15,055 bases of DNA. Source: an uncultured Eubacteriales bacterium. GTDB taxonomy: Bacteria > Bacillota > Clostridia > Peptostreptococcales > Anaerovoracaceae. The notes beneath the pieces are model-generated. The model was not told the origin of the DNA. It saw only the letters and a program-made list of their open reading frames with translations, and did no database searches. Position 1 is the stretch's first letter, and each line of letters begins with the position of its first letter. The translations under genes were made by a program, and so were the position numbers. The DNA lies in the NCBI GenBank assembly GCA_900540145.1, contig UQEW01000057.1, forward strand, positions 1 through 15,055, given 5' to 3'. This document shows, piece after piece, positions 8,177 through 14,901 of this stretch.

Positions 8177-8213
8177 AAAACAAAAACCTCCCGGAACAAA
8201 TGTCCTGGGAGGT
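8177..8213 (-). terminator. Rho-independent terminator of rplM-rpsI
   Basis: ACCTCCC (8186-8192) pairs perfectly with GGGAGGT (8207-8213), with an inner GGA/TCC extension. On the minus strand it is followed by TTTTTGTTTT. A second small perfect stem, AACGTC/GACGTT with a 4-nt loop, lies between it and the rpsI stop at 8219-8234. The position between rpsI and the ureide operon separates the two transcription units. Confidence 0.9.
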
Positions 8214-8260
8214 CATGCAACGTCTTGCGACGTTCTGAAGCGTATATAATTGTATCCGAA

Positions 8261-8656
8261 CTAACGCTTTGAGAACTGGCTTGCTCTTCTTGCTTTCTTT
8301 AAGCCATATTTCTTTCTTTCTTTCATTCTCGGGTCTCTGGTTAAGAAACCTGCTGCCTTAAGAGGAGCTCTGTAAGCTTCCTTGTCAGCAACGCATAAAG
8401 CTCTTGAAATACCGTGTCTGAGCGCACCTGCCTGACCGGTGAATCCACCGCCGTGTACTGTGGCAATTACGTCGTATTTGCCTTCGCAACCTGCAACTTC
8501 AAACGGTACTCTTACTTCTCTCTTAACGATTTCAGTTCCGAAATAATTATCTAAGTCTCTCTTGTTGACAGTAATCTTTCCAGTTCCAGGGATTAATCTA
8601 ACTCTGGCTACTGAACTTTTTCTTCTGCCTGTTCCTTGATATTGAATCTTTGCCAT
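8261..8656 (-). CDS. rpsI: 30S ribosomal protein S9
   Basis: A 131-residue protein with full-length similarity to bacterial S9 (usual length about 130). It begins MAKIQYQGTGRRKSSVARV, has the conserved VHGGGFTGQAGALRHGISRAL (about 68-88) and ends in the basic tail KKARRASQFSKR, which reaches the P-site tRNA in the ribosome. It lies 16 bp after rplM and shares its transcript, the standard arrangement in bacteria. The ATG at 8656 has AGGGGAG-like bases upstream. Nothing unusual is seen in the protein. Confidence 0.98.
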   Translation of the reverse strand: MAKIQYQGTGRRKSSVARVRLIPGTGKITVNKRDLDNYFGTEIVKREVRVPFEVAGCEGKYDVIATVHGGGFTGQAGALRHGISRALCVADKEAYRAPLKAAGFLTRDPRMKERKKYGLKKARRASQFSKR

Positions 8657-8672
8657 TGTCTACTCCCCTTTC

Positions 8673-9101
8673 CTAGAATTCCCAAGTCTCCGGCTTCTGT
8701 GCAGCGTGAGCATGCTCAGGGCCTGCATAAACCTTTAACTTCTTAAGCATCTGTCTGCCAAGCTTGCCATCAGGAAGCATGCCTTTTACAGCGTGTCTGA
8801 TGATTTCCTCAGGTCTCTTAGCCTGCAGTTTTTCGAAAGTGGTCTCTCTCAAACCGCCAGGATAACCTGTATGTCTCTTGTAAATTTTTTCTTTTCTCTT
8901 TTTACCTGTTACTTCTACCTTTTCAGCGTTGATAACGATTACATAATCGCCGCAGTCAACATGTGGAGTATAGATAGGTTTCTTCTTGCCTCTCAAAATA
9001 GAAGCCACTTCGGAAGCCATTCTTCCGAGAGTCTTACCCTCTGCATCGACAACGTACCATTTACGTTCAATCTCTGCAGGCTTAGCGATAAATGATTTCA
9101 T
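8673..9101 (-). CDS. rplM: 50S ribosomal protein L13
   Basis: A 142-residue protein matching L13 along its full length: RKWYVVDAEGKTLGRMAS (about 13-30), a nucleic-acid-binding core with GDYVIVINAEKVEVTGKK (51-68), HTGYPGGLRE (77-86) and MLPDGKLGRQMLKKLKVYAG (109-128). L13 is an early-assembling large-subunit protein. The ATG at 9101 has AAAGGAAAAGG upstream. It is the first gene of the rplM-rpsI operon and has an unusually long leader with tandem repeats (9129-9343) and a paired domain (9381-9470). L13 represses its own operon in several bacteria, so leader control is plausible. Confidence 0.98.
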   Translation of the reverse strand: MKSFIAKPAEIERKWYVVDAEGKTLGRMASEVASILRGKKKPIYTPHVDCGDYVIVINAEKVEVTGKKRKEKIYKRHTGYPGGLRETTFEKLQAKRPEEIIRHAVKGMLPDGKLGRQMLKKLKVYAGPEHAHAAQKPETWEF

Positions 9102-9128
9102 TCCTTTTCCTTTCTACCTACTTGATTT

Positions 9129-9343
9129 GAAGCCCTAACCCGATTTGTGAAGCAAATCGTTGGTAGGTCTCATGCCAAGGTTCTCCAAAACTTGTTTTTG
9201 GCTAAGAACCGACGGCGGAAGCCCTAACCCGATTTGTGAAGCAAATCGTTGGTAGGTCTCATGCCAAGGTTCTCCAAAACTTGTTTTTGGCTAAGAACCG
9301 ACGGCGGAAGCCCTAACCCGATTTGTGAAACAAATCGCTGGTA
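9129..9343 (-). repeat. 89-bp tandem repeat (2.4 copies) with alternating hairpins in the rplM leader
   Basis: Two adjacent 89-bp copies (9129-9217 and 9218-9306) appear identical. A partial third copy of about 37 bp (9307-9343) has two differences. Each unit holds hairpin A, CGATTTG/CAAATCG with a 5-nt loop (9141-9159, 9230-9248, 9319-9337). It also holds hairpin B, a nested stem GGTTCT-CCAAAA/TTTTGG-AGAACC (9179-9210, 9268-9299). Transcript order is A-B-A-B-A, ending about 27 nt before the rplM start. The third-copy changes include one in the loop of hairpin A and none in its stem. No ORF crosses it. It could be a duplicated regulatory leader element or a REP-like dispersed element. Confidence 0.9.
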
Positions 9344-9380
9344 ATCGTGCAAGCATCAAACGGTTTCGGCTTTGTCTACT

Positions 9381-9470
9381 GGGATTCCTAAAAACGTCTT
9401 GCGGTCCGCTTCAGAAATCTTTTTCGATATACTAAAACTTTTTAGTTTCGGGGCTTACGGACGGATTCCC
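9381..9470 (-). promoter_or_regulatory. Predicted structured 5' leader RNA domain of rplM
   Basis: In the minus transcript GGGAAUCC (9463-9470) pairs with GGAAUCCC (9381-9388) with a single A-A mismatch. Inside this, GUCCG (9458-9462) pairs with CGGAC (9404-9408), and ACTAAA/TTTAGT (9431-9446) forms a small hairpin. The nested long-range pairs suggest a defined RNA fold about 30 nt after the predicted transcription start. An L13 autoregulatory leader is the natural guess, but I cannot match it to a known family. Confidence 0.5.
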
Positions 9471-9505
9471 ATCCTGCTCCCTTATGCACATAAACGTGCT
9501 TTTAT

Positions 9506-9534
9506 ATTATATAAGCCTAATGCTGTAAAATCAA
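9506..9534 (-). promoter_or_regulatory. rplM: Predicted sigma-A promoter of rplM-rpsI
   Basis: TTGATT (9529-9534) and a perfect TATAAT (9506-9511) lie 17 bp apart on the minus strand. The predicted start near 9499 gives a leader of roughly 400 nt. An inverted repeat AAGCCT/AGGCTT frames the spacer; on the plus strand it is followed by a T-run but no plus-strand gene exists to be terminated. Confidence 0.8.
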
Positions 9535-9545
9535 GGCTTTTTTGT

Positions 9546-9585
9546 ATTATAAGGATTATTTTTTGCATTATAAGGATGATTTTTT
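9546..9585. repeat. Two-copy 21-bp direct repeat across the glycerate kinase stop codon
   Basis: ATTATAAGGAT followed by T/G and ATTTTTT occurs at 9546-9564 and 9567-9585, a period of 21 bp. The second copy contains the last codons and stop of the kinase gene, so the duplication may have arisen by slippage. No GC-rich terminator is visible between this gene and the rplM promoter. Confidence 0.7.
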
Positions 9586-10860
9586 AAAGTTTTTTACCAA
9601 TACCACCGAAACATCGTTAACGTTGGTTCCGGTCGGTCCTGTTACTATCAAACCTCCGACTTTTTTCAATGCGTTATAAGAATCATTTTGCTCCAAAACA
9701 CCATCTATATCTATTCCGAATTTGGAAAGTTTTTCAACTGTCTGGCCGTCAACATATCCTCCTGCCGCATCAGTTGGTCCATCAGTACCATCAGAGCCTA
9801 CGGAAAATACCGCCACGCTGTCTAATCCTTCAATCTGCTTGGCAGCAGCCAGCGCCAATTCTTGATTTCTTCCTCCCAGACCGCATCCTTTTACTTTTAC
9901 GACCGTTTCTCCTCCAAAGATAAAAGCCCTAGCTTCTCGGTCTTGGTTATGAGTAGCTGCTACACTGCCTAACATGCTGCCTGCTTCTCTGCTTTGACAG
10001 CATAATCTATCTGTAACTATTACAGGTTCATACCCCAGTTCTTCTGCTGATAGGGCTGCAGCCCTGCAAAAGTGCGAAACACTGCCGGTTATTATATTGG
10101 TAACATTGTTCAGCTCTTTTACTGGTTCTTTTTTAAGAAGATTCTTCGCTGTTTCAGACAGAACCAGCTTATATTTTTCTGCTATAAAAAGTGCCTCTTC
10201 GTTAGTAGAACTGTCAGGGTATGATGGACCTGATGCAATCATATCGGCTCTGTCTCCCAAAACATCAGACAGGATTATTGAATACACATGTGCAGGCTGA
10301 CAAAGCTTTGCGAATCTACCGCCTTTTACCTGTGAAAGTCGTTTTCTTACAGTGTTGATCTCCGTTATAGAGGCGCCGCAGGAAAGAAGCTGAGCTGTTA
10401 TATTTTCCAGTTCCTCTAACGGTAATAAGGATTTTTCAAACAATGAAGAACCTCCCCCTGATACAAGAAACAGCACTTTGTCCTCTTCAGAAAGATGACT
10501 TACCATTTCTATAGCCTTTTGGGTTCCGACAAATGAATTGATGTCTGGAGTAGGGTGCCCTGCCTCTATACAAAGCGTACCGTCTATCGGTCCTTTTACA
10601 TGTCCATATTTCGTTATGACTAAGGCTTTATGAGAATTTGTTGTAGCATCATCCTCTGCGGATTCCAGCCAATTTTTTGCCGCTTTAGCCATCTGCCAAG
10701 CCGCCTTGCCAATTGCTATAATTACCACTTTGCCATTAGCGGCATCGCCGCGAAGCTTCTTAAAATTCATTTCCTCAAGAGCTTTTTTAACAGCTTGACC
10801 CGGCATTACTCTCTTTATAGCCCTTTCAGTTATCTCTAACGCCTCATCATAAAAACCCAT
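9568..10860 (-). CDS. Glycerate 2-kinase, MOFRL family
   Basis: A 430-residue enzyme that phosphorylates glycerate, giving 2-phosphoglycerate for lower glycolysis. Conserved features: IAIGKAA (48-54), VSGGGSSL (133-140), LSDVLGD (197-203), GLGGRNQE (327-334), SDGTDGPTDAAGG (356-368) and the MOFRL-domain segment TGPTGTNVNDV (407-417). Length is usual for the family. I chose ATG at 10860, with AGGAG about 10 nt upstream and the family N-terminus directly after it. A longer frame from a GTG at 10983 adds 41 residues, including five-residue repeats (WSIEG), with no good ribosome site. It follows the ZIP gene by 142 bp without a clear promoter. A link to glyoxylate from allantoin is possible but the gene is in a different transcription unit. 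Confidence 0.9.
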   Translation of the reverse strand: MGFYDEALEITERAIKRVMPGQAVKKALEEMNFKKLRGDAANGKVVIIAIGKAAWQMAKAAKNWLESAEDDATTNSHKALVITKYGHVKGPIDGTLCIEAGHPTPDINSFVGTQKAIEMVSHLSEEDKVLFLVSGGGSSLFEKSLLPLEELENITAQLLSCGASITEINTVRKRLSQVKGGRFAKLCQPAHVYSIILSDVLGDRADMIASGPSYPDSSTNEEALFIAEKYKLVLSETAKNLLKKEPVKELNNVTNIITGSVSHFCRAAALSAEELGYEPVIVTDRLCCQSREAGSMLGSVAATHNQDREARAFIFGGETVVKVKGCGLGGRNQELALAAAKQIEGLDSVAVFSVGSDGTDGPTDAAGGYVDGQTVEKLSKFGIDIDGVLEQNDSYNALKKVGGLIVTGPTGTNVNDVSVVLVKNFKKSSL

Positions 10861-10896
10861 ACGTTTATTTCTCCTACCTGTTATAAAGTTGCAGCA

Positions 10897-10956
10897 TCCT
10901 TCAATGGACCCTCCTTCAATGGACCATCCTTCAATGGACCAATCTCCAATGGGACC
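10897..10956. repeat. Four-copy 15-bp tandem repeat upstream of glycerate kinase
   Basis: TCCTTCAATGGACC (plus strand) recurs at 10897, 10912 and 10927, with a diverged fourth copy TCTCCAATGGGACC at 10943. The period is 15 bp, so the frame stays open and would encode WSIEG repeats if the kinase gene started further upstream. It ends 36 bp before the chosen kinase start. It may be a slippage-prone untranslated region or a set of binding sites. Confidence 0.85.
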
Positions 10957-11002
10957 ATTTTTCAAACGTATCACCTTGAACACATATCATGCACCGCCTG
11001 CA

Positions 11003-11785
11003 TCATCCCAAAGCCACATCGAGGATCATCATCAACACAAAGCCTCCTGCGAAAAACAGCGTGCCTATGTTGGAATGCTCGCCTTCAGACATCTCAGGAA
11101 TCAGCTCCTCCACTACCACGTATATCATGGCGCCGGCAGCGAAGCTGAGCAGGTACGGCAGCAGAGGTATGATAAATCCTGCCGCCAATATGGTTAAAAT
11201 CGCTCCTATAGGTTCAACGGCTCCCGACAGGAATCCGCAAAGAAAAGATTTCCCTTTTCCCATGCCTTGGCTGCTGAGCGGCATCGATATTATTGCTCCT
11301 TCAGGGAAATTCTGGATAGCTATGCCTATAGAAAGAGACATGACTGCCGCTCCGGATACTATGGAATCCCCCGATAACCATCCTGCGATGACTACTCCCA
11401 CTGCCATGCCTTCAGGTAAATTGTGCAGCGCCACAGCCAGCACCAACATGGATGATTTTTTCAAATGGCTCTTGCACCCTTCTGCTTGGCAGCTGTTCAT
11501 GTGCATATGAGGCACCGTTTTATCCAATATCATCAAAAATAATATGCCTACCCAAAATCCTACCGCGGCAGGCACAAATGCCAGCTTACCCATATCTTGC
11601 GCCTGGTCCATGGCAGGGATCAAAAGGCTCCACACAGACGCCGCAGTCATAACTCCGGCAGCAAACCCGGTAAGCGCCCTCTGGACATTTCTGTTCATTT
11701 CGCCCTTGGAAAAAAACACAAGGGCTGAACCCAATGTGGTTCCTAAAAAAGGTATCATTATTGCTTGGATTGCCTCTATGCTCAT
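11003..11785 (-). CDS. ZIP-family divalent metal transporter
   Basis: A 260-residue inner-membrane protein with about eight membrane segments, of the ZIP family that imports zinc and sometimes iron or manganese. The two signature transmembrane motifs that build the metal site are visible: ALHNLPEGMAVG (119-130, with H121, N122, E125) and IQNFPEGA (157-164, with N159, E162). The E191 in SGAVEPIGA is also typical. The loop before segment 4 carries PHMHMNSCQAEGC, a short His/Cys metal-binding stretch. The ATG at 11785 has AGGAG 6 nt upstream. It follows the ABC ATPase gene by only 19 bp, so it is probably on that transcript; why a metal importer would share aromatic-responsive control is unclear. 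Exact metal unknown. Confidence 0.9.
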   Translation of the reverse strand: MSIEAIQAIMIPFLGTTLGSALVFFSKGEMNRNVQRALTGFAAGVMTAASVWSLLIPAMDQAQDMGKLAFVPAAVGFWVGILFLMILDKTVPHMHMNSCQAEGCKSHLKKSSMLVLAVALHNLPEGMAVGVVIAGWLSGDSIVSGAAVMSLSIGIAIQNFPEGAIISMPLSSQGMGKGKSFLCGFLSGAVEPIGAILTILAAGFIIPLLPYLLSFAAGAMIYVVVEELIPEMSEGEHSNIGTLFFAGGFVLMMILDVALG

Positions 11786-11804
11786 TTCGTTCTCCTATAA
11801 ACGA

Positions 11805-12599
11805 TTAAATCAATAACATCCTATCATTTGAAAATTCTTCTCCGGCGGATGTCTCAAATTTTTTCAGCAAATCAGCCACTTCAAGTTTTTTCTTCTCTTC
11901 TCCCGAAACATCATATATGATTTTTCCGTCCATCATCATTATAAGCCTGTTTCCGTACTTGATGGCATCCTTCATGTTGTGAGTTATCATGATGGCGGTA
12001 AGACCGTGATCTTTTATGAGCTCATCTGTCATTTGAAGGACTTTGGCTGCAGTCTTTGGATCAAGGGCCGCAGTGTGCTCGTCCAGCAAAAGCAGATCAG
12101 GCTTTTTAATGGTCGCCATGAGAAGCGTGAGAGCCTGCCTCTGACCTCCGGAAAGCAGCGATACTTTGGTGTCCAGTCTTTCCTCAAGACCCAAATCAAA
12201 AGCAGAAAGCATCTCTCTGTAAGTTTCTCTCTCATTTTTAGTGACGCCCCATTTGAGACCTCTTTTTTTACCTCTGCGCCATGCGATAGCCAGATTTTCC
12301 TCTATCCACATATCTGCGGCAGTACCTTTCATCGGGTCTTGGAACACTCTGCCGATTCTTTTGGCACGAATATGTTCCGGCTGAGCTGTGACATTTTCGC
12401 CGTTTATCTTTATTATACCCGAATCCACAAAAAATGAACCTGCAATTGCATTAAGCATCGTAGATTTGCCGGCGCCGTTGCCGCCTATTACTGTGACAAA
12501 TTCCCCTTCTTCTATGGTCAGGTCAACGCCTCGCAAAGCAGTCTTTTCGTTGGCGGAGCCTTTATTGAATGTTTTATGTATATCCTTTAATACCAACAT
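11805..12599 (-). CDS. ABC transporter ATP-binding protein (TrpZ-like)
   Basis: A 264-residue nucleotide-binding subunit with every canonical motif: Walker A GGNGAGKST (39-47), Q-loop VFQDP (Q87), signature LSGGQ (149-153), Walker B LLLLDE (169-174) followed by HTAALD, and switch THN (H207). It powers the importer together with the adjacent permease and lipoprotein. The start codon directly abuts the stop codon of the permease gene, which implies translational coupling. The set matches the TrpXYZ layout known from comparative genomics of Firmicutes. The sequence alone does not show the substrate; the leader peptide upstream of the operon suggests an aromatic amino acid. Confidence 0.92.
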   Translation of the reverse strand: MLVLKDIHKTFNKGSANEKTALRGVDLTIEEGEFVTVIGGNGAGKSTMLNAIAGSFFVDSGIIKINGENVTAQPEHIRAKRIGRVFQDPMKGTAADMWIEENLAIAWRRGKKRGLKWGVTKNERETYREMLSAFDLGLEERLDTKVSLLSGGQRQALTLLMATIKKPDLLLLDEHTAALDPKTAAKVLQMTDELIKDHGLTAIMITHNMKDAIKYGNRLIMMMDGKIIYDVSGEEKKKLEVADLLKKFETSAGEEFSNDRMLLI

Positions 12600-13553
12600 C
12601 TATTCCACCTCCTCATACTTTTTGAGGTTAGCTCTCATTTTATTTTTTTCACCGGCATATTCCCTAGCCACAGGTATAGACAGAGCCGCTATTACCAGTA
12701 AGGCAGTAAGCAGCTTTAAGTTGTTTGGATTGAATCCCAGCAGGAGCACTATAGCTATTATAACTCTGTATAAGATACTTCCCAGGAATACAGAAATCAA
12801 TCTCACTTTGAAGGAACCTTTTTTGCCCAAAAGAACTTCTCCGATTATTATGGATGCTAACCCTATGACGATGGTACCTGTTCCCATTCCTACGTCGCCA
12901 TATCTCTGTATTTGTGCCACCAATGCTCCGGAAAAGGCAACGAAACCGTTAGATACCACAAGCCCGATTATTTTCATGACGTCAGTGTTTCCGCCTTGGG
13001 CTCTCACCATATTTTCATTGATTCCTGTAGCTCTGATAAGGCTTCCCAGTTCTGTCCCAAAGAACCAATAAAGCACTGCGATTATAGCTATGGCTATGAT
13101 TACGCCTAAAATTACGTTGGCAGTATCCGCATCCATCCCAAACAACTGAGAAATTTTGTCCAGCAGCGTATCCACTTTCTGTTCCCCAAATTGTGAAAGT
13201 CCTATATTGGACTTTCCACCCATAATCATGAGATTGACTGAATACAATGCCAACATAGTTAAAATTCCTGCCAGTATAGCCGGTATCTTCAGCTTTGTGT
13301 GAAGGATACCTGTTACCATACCTGCAGCCATGCCGCATATAACAGCTAGCAAAGTAGATATAAAAGGATCTCCTCCTGCCGAAACCATTGCTGCCACCAT
13401 ACATCCCCCAAGAGCAAAGGTGCCGTCTACAGTCATGTCAGGGATGTCAAGGATTTTAAAAGTTATATAAACTCCTATTGCCATTATCCCCCAGACTAAT
13501 CCCAATGCAGCTGCGTCAGGAAGATTTTTTAATATGCTAGATAAAAGTTCCAT
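12600..13553 (-). CDS. ABC transporter permease (TrpY-like, branched-chain permease superfamily)
   Basis: A 317-residue hydrophobic protein with about eight or nine membrane segments. Segments such as ILDIPDMTVDGTFALGGCMVAAM (split about 34-56) and ATGINENMVRAQGGNTDVMKI (about 175-195, containing the cytoplasmic coupling region) are typical of the permeases that partner ABC_sub_bind lipoproteins. The basic C-terminal tail is cytoplasmic. The ATG at 13553 has AAGGAG 6 nt upstream. It sits between the lipoprotein and ATPase genes, with 39 bp to the former and none to the latter, so this is a complete one-permease importer that probably acts as a homodimer. Confidence 0.9.
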   Translation of the reverse strand: MELLSSILKNLPDAAALGLVWGIMAIGVYITFKILDIPDMTVDGTFALGGCMVAAMVSAGGDPFISTLLAVICGMAAGMVTGILHTKLKIPAILAGILTMLALYSVNLMIMGGKSNIGLSQFGEQKVDTLLDKISQLFGMDADTANVILGVIIAIAIIAVLYWFFGTELGSLIRATGINENMVRAQGGNTDVMKIIGLVVSNGFVAFSGALVAQIQRYGDVGMGTGTIVIGLASIIIGEVLLGKKGSFKVRLISVFLGSILYRVIIAIVLLLGFNPNNLKLLTALLVIAALSIPVAREYAGEKNKMRANLKKYEEVE

Positions 13554-13592
13554 TTTTTCTCCTTACTTTCTTTTGATTCTCCTACAACCGCC

Positions 13593-14594
13593 TTACTCAT
13601 ATATGGTTGCATTTTCAAGAATTTCATTCGGAATTGTTATTCCAAGCGCTTCTGCTATTGCTGTATTGACATAGTATTTTAATTCTTCATCCCCTATATA
13701 TTCAATTGGCATAGTTGTAATGTCTTCACCGTCTTTGAGAATTTTTATGGCCTGCTGCGCAGTTTTAACTCCTAAATCGTAATAATCAAGAGAAATAGTA
13801 GCAAGACCTCCGTTTTTTACAGGTCCTGACTCTCCGCAGATTACCGGTATGCCTGCCTCAGTGGTTATAGTGGAAACTGTTTGAATGCCGGCAGCTATAG
13901 TGTTATCCGTAGGCACGTATATGGCATCCACTCTGCCTTCCAGCGAAGAAACCATCTGCTGTATCTCATTGGAAGAGGATACCGAAGCTTCTACCACTTC
14001 CAGACCGTGTTCTTCAGCAGCTTCTTTAGCCAGTCTCAGCTGTATCTCGGAGTTGGATTCAGTACTGCAGTAAAGGACTGCTATCGTTTTAGCATCAGGG
14101 ACGATCTGTGTAAGCAGCTCTATCTGCTTGGCAACAGGTGTCAAATCGGAAGTTCCGGAAACATTTCTTCCCGGCGCATCATTAGACTCTACCAGTCCTG
14201 AAGCAGCCGGGTCTGTTACTGCTGATACAAGAATAGGAATGTCTTCCGTTTTGCTTGCTACTGCCTGAGCCGCCGGTGTAGCAATGGCAAAAATCAAATC
14301 TTTATTATCGTTTACCATAGATTCGGCGATGGTCAGGCAATTGGACTGATCGTTAGAAGCTACCTGATACTCGATTTCTATATTTTCACCGTCCACATAT
14401 CCTTGATTGGCCAGTTCATCCACAAATCCCTGATATGCTCTGTCCAGTGCATCATGTTTGACCAACTGGATAACTCCAATTTTTAAAACGTCTCCGTTAC
14501 TTTCGCCGTTTCCGTTGCTGCCTTCATTTCCTCCGCAGGCAGCAAGACCGAAAATTAAAATCATAGATAGTAATAATACAATAACCTTTCTCAT
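13593..14594 (-). CDS. ABC transporter substrate-binding lipoprotein (TrpX-like, ABC_sub_bind family)
   Basis: A 333-residue extracellular binding protein anchored by lipid. The signal peptide is MRKVIVLLLSMILIFGLAAC with lipobox LAAC and the modified cysteine at 20, followed by a Gly/Asn/Ser linker. The mature part resembles the ABC_sub_bind family: GVIQLVKHDALDRAYQGF (about 40-57), IFAIATPAAQAVA (about 101-113), TDPAASGLVES, and DNTIAAG. Members of this family are linked to tryptophan and other aromatic amino acids, and the ligand here is predicted to be aromatic from the leader ORF. The ATG at 14594 has AAGGAG followed by a second AAGG upstream. It is the first structural gene after an attenuator-like terminator at 14625-14663. 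Confidence 0.9.
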   Translation of the reverse strand: MRKVIVLLLSMILIFGLAACGGNEGSNGNGESNGDVLKIGVIQLVKHDALDRAYQGFVDELANQGYVDGENIEIEYQVASNDQSNCLTIAESMVNDNKDLIFAIATPAAQAVASKTEDIPILVSAVTDPAASGLVESNDAPGRNVSGTSDLTPVAKQIELLTQIVPDAKTIAVLYCSTESNSEIQLRLAKEAAEEHGLEVVEASVSSSNEIQQMVSSLEGRVDAIYVPTDNTIAAGIQTVSTITTEAGIPVICGESGPVKNGGLATISLDYYDLGVKTAQQAIKILKDGEDITTMPIEYIGDEELKYYVNTAIAEALGITIPNEILENATIYE

Positions 14595-14624
14595 CCTTCT
14601 TCTCCTTGTTTTTATTTTTTTTAG

Positions 14625-14663
14625 AAAAAAAGAAGCTCATCCAGCAAGTCCATACTGATGAGC
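14625..14663 (-). terminator. Attenuator: rho-independent terminator ahead of the ABC importer genes
   Basis: GCTCAT (14635-14640) pairs with ATGAGC (14658-14663), and after one bulged base (14641) CAG (14642-14644) pairs with CTG (14655-14657). In minus orientation the stem is followed by UUCUUUUUUU. It lies after the promoter and leader ORF and ends 31 bp before the lipoprotein start, so it must be bypassed for importer expression. The arm 14655-14660 can instead pair with 14713-14718. Confidence 0.88.
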
Positions 14664-14718
14664 CTATTCTAGCTTATAGATTAGTAAAAGAGTTTAAACT
14701 TATGCCTTCCTGCATCAG

Positions 14719-14829
14719 CTATGCGCTTAATATCAATTTGGGTATTGTAAAATCAGCGAGATAATAATATACCTTGCTGTAGACAAACCCAAGATATTCT
14801 TTTGCAAAGCTTATCGAGTTAAAAAACAT
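14719..14829 (-). CDS. Aromatic-rich leader peptide (36 aa), putative attenuation peptide
   Basis: A short ORF from ATG 14829 to TAG 14719, with AGAAAGGAA 8 nt before the start and about 24 nt after the predicted transcription start. The peptide begins MFFNSISFAKEYLGFVYS and continues KVYYYLADFTIPKLILSA. It has five Phe and five Tyr in 36 residues, with a Tyr-Tyr-Tyr run at codons 21-23 (14761-14769). The stop codon directly abuts CUGAUG (14713-14718), which is complementary to the terminator arm 14655-14660. A ribosome at the stop would cover that segment and permit termination; one stalled at the Tyr codons would leave it free to form an antiterminator. It is too short for standard gene finders. 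Translation is predicted, not shown. Confidence 0.72.
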   Translation of the reverse strand: MFFNSISFAKEYLGFVYSKVYYYLADFTIPKLILSA

Positions 14830-14859
14830 AAAATTTGTTCCTTTCTTATCGCTAGAGCT

Positions 14860-14889
14860 ATGATACAATAAGCATATATATTATGTCAA
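14860..14889 (-). promoter_or_regulatory. Predicted sigma-A promoter of the aromatic ABC importer operon
   Basis: A perfect TTGACA (14884-14889) and TATCAT (14860-14865, five of six matches) are separated by 18 bp on the minus strand. The predicted start near 14853 gives a leader of about 260 nt holding the leader peptide and attenuator. Confidence 0.82.
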
Positions 14890-14901
14890 GCTTGATTTCT
14901 G

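Noticed and set aside
9129..9343. CRISPR array
   Set aside because: The repeats are contiguous 89-bp units without unique spacers, and no cas gene is nearby.
9511..9545. Plus-strand terminator-like hairpin AAGCCT/AGGCTT with a T-run
   Set aside because: No plus-strand gene precedes it, and the same bases form the -35/-10 region of the rplM promoter; the stem is only 6 bp with a long loop.
9568..10860. Glycerate kinase as part of the allantoin pathway in this locus
   Set aside because: Glycerate can derive from glyoxylate released by allantoin, but the gene is separated by the rplM-rpsI operon and a terminator, so shared regulation is not supported.
10861..10983. N-terminal 41-residue extension of glycerate kinase from GTG 10983
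   Set aside because: No adequate ribosome site precedes the GTG, the extension consists largely of tandem repeat translation, and the family N-terminus begins at the ATG at 10860.
14595..14853. T-box riboswitch upstream of the TrpX-like lipoprotein
   Set aside because: TrpXYZ operons often have one, but I find no AGGGUGG-type T-box sequence or matching antiterminator; the leader ORF explains the terminator better.
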